From contig NC_092310.1 of assembly GCF_036785885.1 (NCBI RefSeq), positions 4,526,001-4,590,000 of the forward strand: 64,000 nt of DNA. The letters run 5' to 3'. The DNA comes from Coffea arabica (Eukaryota > Streptophyta > Magnoliopsida > Gentianales > Rubiaceae). The notes under the pieces are model-generated. The model was not told the origin of the DNA and did no database searches. It saw nothing but the letters and a program-made list of their open reading frames with translations. The first letter of the stretch is position 1; each line of letters starts with the position of its first letter. A program made the position numbers and the translations under genes. This document shows, piece by piece, positions 24,659-35,549 of this stretch.

Positions 24659-26014
24659 GGAAAAATCGTTCAAAACGTCCCTTATATTTTATAAAATGGC
24701 TTTTTTTATCCCTCACTTTTAAAAGTATACTTTTACATCTCTTATAAATTCCCATTGGTCAAATTTGGTCCCTATCTAGGTTTTCGACTAGTTTTTTGTT
24801 GGAATCCACCACGTGCCTTGCACGTGATTATTTTTGAAGGGCAAAATTATCCAATCAAAATTTATATAATCCGATCCATAGTCCCTCACATTTCACAAAA
24901 TAAATTTTTTTATCCTTCATATTTTACAAAATAAATTTTTTCATCCCTCATTGATCATGTGTACGAATAGTTTTTTTTAGACTCATGTATATATCTATTT
25001 GATTGCACTTGAATAATACGAATAGCATGTAATATATCTCTATTTGATTTTGCCTGAACGTACTGTTCAGATGACATTAAATAGATATATACATGGATTT
25101 AAAAAATTTGTTAGTTTTTCACTCATGTTCATTCTCTTTTACTCGAAAATTGAAAATAAAGAAGACATTTAATTCTAAATATTATCAAGTATTTATATCG
25201 AATTAAATTTGGACAGAAAAATAAACAAAGAAAAGTGTGACAAAAAAAGTAAGTGATTGACACTTTCAAATTTTAAAACAATCACAAGGTAAGAAATTCA
25301 ATTATTCATCTTAAAGGTGGCGAGTAAAAATTTCAGATTTAAATTCCAATTTGTTAGCATGACTATAAAATTCAAATTAGGACCGATTAATTAGATGATC
25401 TTATTACACAACTCAATAAATGAATTATTACCAGAAGAGAAAGACTACAAATATTGAATAGATTCATATGGTAAAATCAAATATATATATATGGATTTAA
25501 AACAAAATTGTTAGATTTAAATCTATGTATATATCTATTGAATAGCATGTATACAATTAAAATTAGTCTGTTTAGGTGAAATCAAATAGAGATATATTAC
25601 ATGCTATTCGTACTGTTCAGGTGAAATCAAATAAATAAATAAATATATATATATATAAATTAAAAAAAAAACTATTTGTTCACATGGTCAATGAGGGATG
25701 AAAAAATTTATTTTGTGAAATGTAAGGGATTAAAAAATTTATTTTATGAGATATGAGAGATGAAATAATTCATTTTGTGAAATGTAAGAGACTATAGATT
25801 GGATTACATAAATTTTAATTTGATAATTTTGCTCCTAAAAAATGATCACATTTAAGGCATGTGATAAATTCTGGTAAAAAATTAGTCAAAAACCAAGGTA
25901 GGGACCAAATTTGATCAATGTGAATTTGTAAGGGACATAAAAAGATAATTTCAAAAGTGAGGGACACAAAAAGTCATTTTACAAAATGTAAGGGACGTTT
26001 TGAATGATTTTCTC
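24659..26014. mobile_element. Long-TIR Mutator-like element without coding sequence
   Basis: 1356 bp. The left end GGAAAAATCGTTCAAAACGT and the right end (reverse complement GAGAAAATCATTCAAAACGT) begin inverted repeats that can be followed for roughly 430 bp, including the shared words CAAATTTGGTCCCTA, ATAGCATGTAATATATCTCT and CATCCCTCATTGA. Flanks TAAAAAAAA (24650-24658) and TAAAAAATC (26015-26023) agree at 7 of 9 bases, a decayed 9-bp target site. It lies inside the minisatellite element and so is younger than it. Confidence 0.72.
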
Positions 26015-26374
26015 TAAAAAATCATTTTCAATAATATTCTTTTAAAAGAATATTGGACATTTTTTGGGTAAAATTAATGAAATAATTGGTAACTTTCATT
26101 GCAAAAATGGTAACTTGTTGCAATAGAAGGTAATTTTCATTGGAAATCAAAGCTTACTATTTTTATGGCTAAATTTACCAATTTTATGGTCATATTTACT
26201 ACTTTACTTGCTTACCTTACTTTTCAAGTTCACGGGACTTGAAAACCTAAATAATTGGTAACAAAATGGTCGCTAAAAGTACTAGTCTAGACTGTGGGAT
26301 TTGCTTACAATTAGGTTTTTCAGTATTTTATTATTAAATATTTACAAGTGAAGTCACGATAAGTCACCACAGCA

Positions 26375-27476
26375 TTTTATAATTGCTTTAACCAACTCAA
26401 ACTAATAAAAGAAGAATGCGAAGATCCTCTTGTATGGGTGATTGGTAGAGTTCCGTTGCAATTTTAGTACTTTGCTGGTTGCAAATCTCCATCTCAAATC
26501 TCAACTACAATTTCTATGTTGTATGTTGTAATTCACCACTCCCGTCCTGGAAAAATTCAATGAGTTTTCAGAAGCCATCATCTTCATTGCAAAATACAAA
26601 ACATGCTGCCCAACTACATTCTGCCATAAGTTGGAAAGGAATCAGGAAAAGAACAAGTCAAATTCTTTTTCTTATTTTGTGTCTGTTTTTGAAATTATGT
26701 ACAGCCAAACAATTGTATTGAAAAAATAACTATTGCACACTTCATTTTAGCCAATAAGAAACAGCAAAATTCCTGTATCACCACCAAAAGAAAAAAAAAT
26801 TTCCATCAAAAAGTGCTGAGGGCTGCCCGCGCACCCTAAGCATGGTTAGGGAACAACGTATTGAAAGGAGAATCGAGCGAGGAAAAGAAAGGAACAAGTC
26901 CGTAGCCTTTCTTTGACACGTGTCTATCTTATAGTCGGTAGTCACGTACTGTAGTCTTAGTCAACAAGAAAATGGCGAAAAATTCATTAAATATAGTCTG
27001 CAAAAGACTGCTTTGTACCTGTTTTAATCATCTGGTAAGAATCCCCGCTTTGATTGTTATTTTTAGAAGTTTTCGTAAAAAAAATATTATCGTGATTTGA
27101 TGTATTGTAAAAAATACTATAAGAATACTGTAAAAAAATAGTAAAAAAAAGCTCAAACTTTTCCTGTTTTAGCAAGTCCCTTGTCTTACATGCGAGGGAA
27201 GCAAGAGATGATGTTTTGAAAAACACGTGACATTGCTAGAAGCTCATAAAAATCAAGTTCTTACTCACATTCAAATTCCTAGCAAGAAAGAATTATAGTT
27301 TAACCTAGATTCAACATCAACCTATCAAGAACTGAGATTCAAATTCTAAAGTTTGAGCATAAGTTGGGATCAGTTTGCAAGAAATAGATAGACTTCAAGA
27401 TTACTAGTATCAATAATTTGTTCTTCATTTTTTAGAAAACATACTCATTCATCCCAAGTAGTTCATCTCCAAAGAT
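26375..27476. other. Intergenic, no gene seen
   Basis: Open frames of 60-80 codons here lack recognisable motifs. A G-box-like ACACGTGTC lies near 26917 without a gene start nearby. Poly-A/T runs near 27070-27150. Confidence 0.5.
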
Positions 27477-27668
27477 CCGTTTGTATTGGTCATTTTTTCA
27501 AAAACAAGTTTTTAAATACAATGTTATAATAATACACAATAACTGATAAAACATCTCATCCACATAATATATCAAATATTTCAAAAAACTTTTATAGTAA
27601 AAATTTTCATGTGCATTGTTACAGTAAAATTTTTTAAAAACACTCCAAAAAACAGCTAATTGAAACGG
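27477..27668. mobile_element. Small MITE-like repeat
   Basis: The left end CCGTTTGTATTGGTCATTTTTT and the right end, reverse-complemented (CCGTTTCAATTAGCTGTTTTTT), form imperfect inverted repeats around ~190 bp of AT-rich sequence. No clear target duplication. Noncoding. Confidence 0.45.
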
Positions 27669-28426
27669 AGCTGCTTTTGACATATATTCAATAATTGAAA
27701 TTTGATATTTTAAGCAGAATAAATCAACTATAATGTTAGGAGTTCACGTCCCCTGTCACAGGAAAATAATTTCCCGGCCCTCCCAAGTTTAATTACAAGG
27801 GAATCACATTACACCATATCAATTTCGATTGATGCTGCCCAGTAGCACAATCACTGAAGAAGTTTAGCTAAAACTCAAGGCTTAAAAGCTAATTTCAGTC
27901 AAAAAAAGGAAAAAGAAAAGGATAAAGAATGAGAAAACAAATTACACAAGTAAAAGGTAAATCAAGCACACATAAATGATTCAAAACAACAAATCATAAA
28001 ATCTCGAAGAGAAAGCACAAATTTTGAAAAAAAAAAAAAAGGACAAGGAAAGCCTAATCACCAAAAATCTCACTTGTAGCTCAAAAATTACAATCAAGAA
28101 GAAGCACTTCAAATACGATGCTGTCGTGAACAAACAAACATCAATTGTCGACAGAAATTGGTTGATTAGAGACACCCCAATCACCAAATTCGGGGAAGAA
28201 AAAAGACACCATGAGAATAATGAGGAATTACCATTCTCTAAGCTGAGACGACTAAAGAGTAGTAGTAAATTTCATCGAGTGCATGATAAAGAAATACGAG
28301 TGTAGAGACCGTTGGCGCTCGACTTCTCTTCTTCACAATTGAGAGAGGAGTGAGTGGGTGACTCAGTCGTGATTGTGAAGGAATGAATGAGAAATTTCTA
28401 AGTTTGTGATGAATTTTAAAAAAATT
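27669..28426. other. Intergenic, no gene seen
   Basis: AT-rich; a 93-codon lysine-rich open frame at 28024-28305 starts in a poly-A run and has no domain I recognise. Treated as chance. Confidence 0.5.
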
Positions 28427-28460
28427 CAACAAAAGGGGTGATTGTGGCGAGGAATTCTGT

Positions 28461-28580
28461 CGGGGGTCTTCGCATTCGTGAAATGCGAGCTCAGGAGAGT
28501 TCGCATTTCACGAATGCGAGCTCTGTTGAGAGCTCGCATTCCTGAAATGCGAGCTCAACAGAGCTCGCATTACAGAGATG
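28461..28580. repeat. Left palindrome array (AGCTCGCATT hairpins)
   Basis: Successive near-perfect hairpins of the form AGCTCGCATTTCACGAATGC then GAGCT, with arms AGCTCGCATT/AATGCGAGCT and 2-5-base loops. At least two full hairpins plus half-units alternate around GAGCTC sites. Confidence 0.85.
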
Positions 28581-29631
28581 CAAATTTTTTTTCTTTTTTT
28601 TTATCTACATTTTTGTTGCATTTTATATACTATATAACTAGATATGGTTTTGGGTTTTTCTTTTATATTGCACACCGACAAACAAGAAGAAGGATTAAGG
28701 AAGCATCTTTGATTCTGAAATTGAAAGGACAATGAAGCAAGTTTGGTCGTATCCCATTCCCATGGGGTGCCGTCAATGTTCATTTGCATCCGCATATACA
28801 GTAATAGTATCTATATGTCCCACAGTTTTAGTCTTCAACTACTGTTTTTTAAGTAAGATATAGCAGCCTAGACTGTCTCTGAGATTACTCTCTTGTCCGT
28901 GCATCACTTCAATTGTTCTTCCTGTCGAACCGTATACACATAGCTCCCTAGCTGGCTAATTCATGTACTAATAAATCAGGCCAGGCTCCTAACAATTCAA
29001 CTAATAAATCTCACTTTTCCCCAAGCTGTTCATAGCATGGAATGGGGTGGTGTATGTAGCTCATTTTAGTATAATGATAGATCAGCGGGCGTTCCAACCC
29101 CCGGTTCTATGTACACACTACCAGTGTATGGAGTCGGGAATCTGGAGACGCATTATTATAATTGATGTTATTAAGTACACACGAAAGAGAGGTAGGAGAA
29201 AAAGCAACAAAAAAACTACAGAGTCTCTCGATCACAGAAAAGAATGGAACTTCTGTTCAGGCCGGGGTACACTATATGACTCTGCAGAGCTGCAAATATG
29301 CGATTGGAGCTGATGTATTCATTTGTCAAAAAGGGCAAAGGGGACACAAGTGGCATGCATGCAGTAGTGTTTGATATTCATCTCTCCTTAATAAAACGAA
29401 CACTTGTCACTCATGCACTCTCCTGCGCGACTTATAATATCTTCCCGACTCCATTTTGTATCCCTGTTAGTGTTGAGTTAGGTTCCATTTCCTGGCATTC
29501 CATTTGGCCTGCAGTCCGGGGGACATCTTCACTAACAACAGCAAGTAGGAATTGAATATACTTTTAATGCTTCTGGATTCCTAGCGGTTGAACTCTAGTC
29601 GTCTATGGACAGTGGGAGCTGGGTAGTGGGA

Positions 29632-29717
29632 GCTCAGTGAGCTCGCATTCTGAAAATGCGAGCTCAATTGGAGCTCGCATTTCCAGCTCACTGAGCTCGC
29701 ATTCTGAAAATGCGAAG
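29632..29717. repeat. Right palindrome array (AGCTCGCATT hairpins)
   Basis: GAGCTCGCATT-CTG-AAAATGCGAGCTC occurs first; after a half-unit (GAGCTCGCATTTCC) a second GAGCTCGCATT-CTG-AAAATGCGAAG follows. The last unit is the mirror of the first unit of the left array (GGGTCTTCGCATT), so the two arrays are inverted relative to each other. Confidence 0.85.
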
Positions 29718-29758
29718 ACCCCCATTTACAGAAACTCCTCCAGGAAACGCCCTTGTTG

Positions 29759-30924
29759 TAGAATTCTTTTTTTTTTCCATCACAAACTAAGAATTTACCC
29801 AGGAATGAATTGCTTTGGAGAAAGAGTTTGCGATAGGTTAGAAATGATAATGGATTTCAAAGGACGCCAGTAGTGGACGGAAACGAAATTCCTTGATTAG
29901 GCCTATACTCAAAGACGTCCAAAATGTGGGTGAATTTTATATCCTTCCCTTGCAAAAAATAACTACGGCTGTCTTTAAATATTAAAACATTATTCAACTT
30001 TGCTTGTTTTCTCTGATTATGGTTTACGCGACATGGATTGACCTTACGGATGTTGATCCTACGGATGATATAAATAGTGTTGTCTTTCACGGTATGAACA
30101 TCAACCTGTTTCCCAAAAAAAAAAATGCAAAACTCATAATTCTGCTTGAGGCCAAATTGACTGTGGCAGCATGCCATATCCTGGCCTCCTGGCCTCATTG
30201 TAACATACTGTAAGCGTCAACCTGTCTATAGTTAGCAAATATGTTGTTTGTCCATAGATCAATAAATCTTTCCCAAAAAACGGAAGTTGATTGTTGTAAT
30301 TTTTTTATGTGGGACTTTAGCTGTAACTCACTGGATGCACTTTTTTCTTGACATCTGGGTTAATTCTCTTGATCCGTTAATCTTCTGTAAGCACTTAGAA
30401 GTATTTTTAGAGCATGCTAATTGATGCTTAAAAGACAAAGTTGAAACTCTCTCTCTTACAAAAAAACATCTACCTTCTAGTGGGAAATTCAGTAATATCT
30501 TCTTCCATAAACTTAAAAATTAAGGATAGTTTCTGGTTTTCAGTTTATTTAGCACCGCAAGTGTTAAATTTTCAATCCTATCATTACAATTCTATGATTT
30601 TATATCACAAAATTGCAAACTCCGGTCTCAATGCTGGTAGGATTGCTAATGTAGAATGTTATTTGGAGCATTAGACTCTTGCGATTTATGTGTACGTTTT
30701 AAGAAATAGAATGTTTTGATACTTGTAGTCCATGAATAGACCTAATTCCATATTTGTGGAACTTATCTTGAGCTCATGTTGTGTTGCGGATGGAAATTTC
30801 CATACGATTTTCTGCATCTAGTTGATAATTGAATGTTGACAAATAAGATGAACAACATCCGTTGGCTAAATATCTTCTTACAGTGCATGGCTAATCGATT
30901 GTGGATCTTCCTGTCAGAGCATAT
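29759..30924. other. Intergenic, no gene seen
   Basis: AT-rich. The repeats CGGATGTTGATCCTACGGATG near 30047 are too short to classify. No domain in any open frame. The last part may include intron sequence of the oxidase fragment that follows. Confidence 0.5.
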
Positions 30925-31164
30925 CAGGTTTTTTGAGATCCATGTATGCCCTGGTTACCCTGGACGAAGACTGCATTTCTCCGATATGGCTACCTGTCAG
31001 CAGACAATGCTGCAGCAGTGAGAAAAGAAGTTGCAAAGCTTTGCCGGGAACTGAGACCACATGCACTTTCGTTGGTCAGCTCCTTTGGCATTCCTGATGC
31101 GTTCTTGAGCCCTACAGCTTTCAATTGGATCGAGACAAACTCTTGGTTCTCTGTTCAACACTAG
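30925..31164 (+). pseudogene. C-terminal fragment of a peroxisomal acyl-CoA oxidase (ACX3-like)
   Basis: Reading in two frames gives GFLRSMYALVTLDED and then FLRYGYLSADNAAAVRKEV…LRPHALSLVSSFGIPDAFLS…NSWFSVQH followed by a stop. This has the look of the last exon of plant long/medium-chain acyl-CoA oxidases (first step of peroxisomal beta-oxidation). The two parts are joined by a one-base frame change near 30970, and no upstream FAD or catalytic domain exists in the window, so this is a stranded terminal exon. No peroxisomal SKL-type end is seen (ends VQH); that targeting would normally be N-terminal in ACX3-type proteins. The paralogue assignment is from memory. Confidence 0.6.
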
Positions 31165-32077
31165 CTTCTTGTATGTGATAATATTTGCATGTAATGCAAG
31201 AAAAATCATAACATCTCCGGCTCATAGTGTCTGCCAACAAGTTCACAGTCGTTATATAAACTCTTGTAATCTGATTATTTGAATTATTCATCGTGTATTG
31301 TGTATATTGTATTTGCAACATTCAGTTGACTGTGTTGTTTAACATTCGTTAATTGCCATTTTTAGTCAAAGGGTCTTTAGATATTGGCATTGTCAAATTA
31401 TACAACCAACGCTGTTGTGATGCGTCCACGGGAATTTACATTCTTGTTCTTTTCTTGATTCTCTCATCAAGCTGAATTATTTTCATCAATTCAGTAGATG
31501 GGAAAAATTCGATTTCCAGGCCCTCTACATTATTACAATACAATATTCATGGATGATGTATTGGTGGAGACGACAATTTGGACGTATGGTTAGGCATTTG
31601 CATATAGTGCATTATCTTCTCTGATAACTGGAGCCCAGGTTTGGACACACTTAATAATAGTTATTGACCATTATGAGGTTGAAATTTCAATGGTGGGCGA
31701 AACTTTTCATCCCTTTTCTTTAATTTTTCATGCCTTTAGTCTGGAAGTCTCACCCATTCCTTCTTTAAGTTACCACATTGCATCCGAGACTTTTATACTA
31801 TGCTAATTATTGTTATCATAAGCACTATTTTTGCTTTAACATGTGAAGTCCCTACCAAAAGCGAAGGGAAAAAACAAAAAAATATACTGCTAGATTATAA
31901 TAATTCTTTCAGTGGAGTCTAGGAAATTTCGTTTTGGAAAAAAAAAATAAAAGATAGGTAATGGATTCATTGCTTTGTAACTCTAGCTGTTGAATGTTGA
32001 GCATCTCTTGCTGCAAAAAATAGTCCAACTATTCAACCAAAGCATTTTACCTTCATCTGTTAAGAGTTTCACAGAAG
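31165..32077. other. Spacer upstream of the NLR gene
   Basis: Oxidase 3' flank, then AT-rich sequence up to the NLR start. No convincing TATA box or other gene. Confidence 0.5.
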
Positions 32078-35000
32078 ATGCCTGAAGCTGTACTCAGTTT
32101 TGTTAGTGTAATCTTGAATAAGATACTTTCACTAGCTGCCGACGAGGTCAGCCGGGTATGGGGTGTCAAGAAAGACCTTGAGAAGCTTGCTGAGGAAGTA
32201 CAGATGATGGAAGCTTTGATTCTTGATGCTGAAGGCAAGCAATCAACAAGCAAAGCCGTGCAGCTTTGGCTGAAAAGGCTCCAGTCCATAGCACGTGATG
32301 CGGAGATCGTGTTAGATGACTTCGGATATGAAGTTCTGCGGCAGAAGGTTGAGAATCGGAAGCGCGACAAGGTACGCAACTTCTTTTCTTCCTCAAATCC
32401 TATTTCCTTTCGTCTAGAGATGGCTAACAAGATCAAGAATGCTAGCGCATCTCTAGAGGAAGCGTACAGACGTGCAAATCAAATAGGGCTTCATCCAGTT
32501 CAACTACCCATGACATCTGCTGATCACAAAGAGGATCGGTGGACTGATCCTTTTGTGGAAGAGTCAGAAATGGTGGGAAGGGAAGTTGAGGTATCTCAAG
32601 TTGTAAGCATGTTAATTAGCTCAGACTATAAGAAGGATTTACCTGTCATCTCAATAGTTGGGATGGGTGGCCAGGGTAAAACAACCCTTGCACAGCTGGT
32701 GCTAAAAAAATGACAGTGTAGTGAAACATTTTGATGAAACAATATGGGTTTGTGTGTCTGATGATTTCAAAGTGGAAAGGCTGTTGAATGAGATGCTACA
32801 ATCCCTTAAGGGAAAAAGTGCTGACACAACAAACAGGGAAACATTGGTGAAGGAGCTTCAAGATAATCTGAAAGGAAAACGTTACTTGCTTGTGCTTGAT
32901 GATATTTGGAACGAGAATCGACAGAAATGGGATGGCATGAGGAGACGTTTGTTGGCAATAGGGGGTGCTTCAGGAAGCAAAATATTGGTTACCACACGTA
33001 GTGATGAGGTAGCCTCAGCAATGCAAACATCTGGTTTGCATCATCTAGACATCCTCTCAGATGATCATAGCTGGATGTTGTTTGAAAAACTAGCTTTTGC
33101 AGATGGTGGTGCAAGAAAGACTCAAGATCTGGTGGACATTGGCAGAAGGATACTGAAAAAGTGTGGCGGTGTGCCATTAGCGATCAAAGTGATTGGGGGT
33201 TTGTTGTATTCCAAAAAGGATGCCTCGGAATGGTTGAAGCTTGAGAAGAGTGAAATATGGAATGAGTCGGCCAATAATGAAGGTGGAGTCATTTCTGTCC
33301 TGATGCTGAGTTGAGAAAACTTACCTTCATTGTCAGTGAAACAATGCTTTGCAAATTGTTCCATTTTCCCAAAGGACACTGACATGGAAAAACAAAGCTT
33401 GATACGGATTTGGATGGCCCAGGGATTGATTAATGATGCCAAGGGAGGTCATTTGCAAATGGAGGATGTAGGCAGTGACTATTTCAACATATTGCTTCGG
33501 AGTTCTTTGTTGCAAGATACTTCTGAGAATTCCATTAACGGAATCAAACGCTGCCGGATGCACGACCTTGTGCATGATCTTTCATTGCAAGTGTCAAATA
33601 ATTGTCTCTTAAATACAGAGGATGGCATGGTAGTCAGTCATGATGATGAAGTATTGCATTTGACCATCATTCTGAGTCGAGGGATGGTGTTAAAGAATAT
33701 CAAAGGGATACCTCCAAATTTGCAAACGCTTTATCTTGTGGGTCATGGTATTTTGTTCGAAGACATCTTGGAAACATCTAGATATCTTTGTGTGTTAATA
33801 GTAGATTGCTGGGATGCTACTCATCTCCCGAATGCAGTTGGTAATATGAAACATTTAAGATATCTTGATATCAGTAAAACTCGTATCATCACTCTGCCAG
33901 ATTCCATCACAAAGCTCTACAATTTGATGACCTTGAAAGTAGTTTACTTGACAGAGATACCTAAGAAGTTTAGCAATTTAATTAACTTGAGGCATCTCGA
34001 GTTTTCCGAGTTTCATTTGCAGACCCGATGTTTGTTCCCGGGAATTGGGCAGCTGGCTAATCTTCGGACATTGCCCCATTTCGTGGTAAGCCAAGACAAG
34101 GGATGTCAACTTGAGGAGTTGGAACACTTGCGCAACCTCCGAGACAAGTTAGAAATATTTGGACTTGAGAATGTGAGCAGCTTTGAATCAGCAGCAAAAG
34201 CAAAGTTGTCCGAAAAATCAAGCATTCAAGGTTTAAGACTTTCATGGAATGACAGGAGCGAAGATTGTGACGACAACAATATCAATACTGTCATGGAAGG
34301 TCTTCAACCTCACCCAAACTTGAAAAGTTTAGCCATTAACGGTTTCAAAGGTTCAAGGTTTCCGTCGTGGATGGTGGCAAAGGATCATTTGATACTTCGG
34401 AATCTGGTACGCCTCAGGTTGGAGAAATTGGGTAAGTGTGAACAAGTACCACCACTAGGGGACTTGCCTTGTCTCGAGTCCTTAGCGATGTTCTCCTTAC
34501 ACAATGTGAAGTGCATTGGGGCTGAATTCTATGGTCTTGAACATCTCGATATTAATGCAAGGAGCAGCAGTTGTAGTAGCAGTAGCAGTAGCAGAGCGGT
34601 GAAACCAATCACTCTGTTTCCGAAACTATGGCGTTTTGAGTTGGAGGGCATGGGAAGTCTAGAGGAGTGGTCAGATGCAATGGTTCCCTCGGATTCTTCT
34701 TCATCAATTAAGGTATTCCCTAATCTCCGGGACTTGAGAATCCAAAGGCTCCCCAAGTTGGCAGTTTTACCGGATATGGAGAACTTGACATCTCTTAAAT
34801 CCTTACACTTATGGGATTGCGGAAGTTTGTCTTGTATAAGGAATTTGAATAGCCTTACATCTCTTGAATCCTTAGCCGTAGCAGACTGCCCTGCTTTAGA
34901 TGCTTCTCTGGACATGAAAAACCCCCAATCCCTACGTACTCTAACCATCTTAGGATGTGATAACTTGAATCCTTCATTGAGTAATAATCTTGAGAAGTTC

Positions 35001-35549
35001 ACATCGCTTGAGTGGTTGTGGATCCGTTCTCATGGCCCTGGTTGTTGGGCAAAGGGTCTACACCATCTAGCCAACCTCCACAAGTTGGACCTCGGTGGTT
35101 TCTCTGATGACCTTGATCATTTCCCGTGGCCAGACTCCATCACCAACGTTGCCAGCGGTGCCAAGAATGATGCTGATTCTGCAAAACAACATCTCGTCTC
35201 TCTGGAGCGTCTTGAATTGCGTGGATGGCCAAAAATCTCGTCTCTCCCAGACCAAATTCAGCATCTCTCTACCTTGAGAACCTTAAAGATACGGGAGTTT
35301 GAGGGGTTGGAAGTTCTTCCAGAGTGGATAGGTAGCCTTCGGAATCTCCGAGGATTGTGGATTGCTCACTGCTCTAACCTCAGACAATTACCCTCTGCAG
35401 AAGCAATACGACACCTCACCAATTTAAATCGACTAGTTATCCACTACTGTCCTCTTTTAGCAGAGAGATGCACCAAAAGAAGTGGCGCAGAGTGGCTCAA
35501 AATTGCACATATTCCCGATATTGGTATCTATCCGTTCAACAAAGTTTGA
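32078..35549 (+). pseudogene. CC-NBS-LRR (CNL, RGA-type) disease resistance gene, two lesions
   Basis: Single-exon NLR, normally an intracellular immune receptor. The start is MPEAVLSFVSVILNKI. Coiled-coil N domain (~residues 1-150, with a VQLWLKRLQSIARDAEIVLDD-like EDVID region). NB-ARC follows: P-loop VGMGGQGKTT (~32657), kinase-2 LLVLDDIW (~32890; the final W marks a CNL), RNBS-B GSKILVTTR (~32980), GLPL-type GGVPLAIKV (~33166), MHD motif RMHDLVHDL (~33556). Then a long LRR region to 35549, with a Ser-rich insert (SSSCSSSSSSR, ~34565). Lesions: one extra A in the A-run at 32705-32711 shifts frame just after the P-loop, and an in-frame TGA at 33312-33314 replaces the Tyr expected in LS-Y-DNLP. 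The LRR part is open for 739 codons. Either a young pseudogene or, for the A-run, a possible sequencing error. Confidence 0.93.

Larger units (their letters stand above)
23061..26374. mobile_element. Inverted-repeat element carrying ~147-bp tandem repeats (copy A)
   Basis: Left end TGCTGCAGTG…ATCACCTCACGAAATACTAAAAT; right end, reverse-complemented, TGCTGTGGTG…AAAATACTGAAA. The same left end, interior and right end occur at 53035-54122, so this is a family. It has no coding capacity, and I could not find a convincing target duplication. A second element (24659-26014) is nested inside. Superfamily uncertain. Confidence 0.6.
28427..29758. mobile_element. Foldback-type element with palindromic GAGCTCGCATT subterminal arrays
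   Basis: 1332 bp. Left start CAACAAAAGGGGTG; right end, reverse-complemented, CAACAAGGGCG. Both ends then share a GGAATTCTGT/GGAGTTTCTGT-type stretch and GGGGGTCTTCGCATT. Next to each end is a cluster of short palindromes (28461-28575 and 29632-29717). The interior is AT-rich and noncoding. Target duplication not evident. Superfamily not assigned. Confidence 0.62.

Noticed and set aside
26910-26925. G-box-like ACACGTGTC as a promoter element
   Set aside because: No gene start nearby on either strand.
28024-28305. 93-codon lysine-rich open frame
   Set aside because: Starts in a poly-A run, low complexity, no family resemblance.
29041-29110. A tRNA-like stretch (TGTAGCTCATTTTAGTATAATG…CCCCCGGTTCTA)
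   Set aside because: An A-box-like start and a GGTTC word are present, but no acceptor or anticodon stems pair, so neither a tRNA nor a sure SINE.
34529-35002. 157-codon minus-strand open frame opposite the NLR LRR region
   Set aside because: Shadow of the LRR frame; the leucine-rich stretch reflects the serine codon repeat on the other strand.
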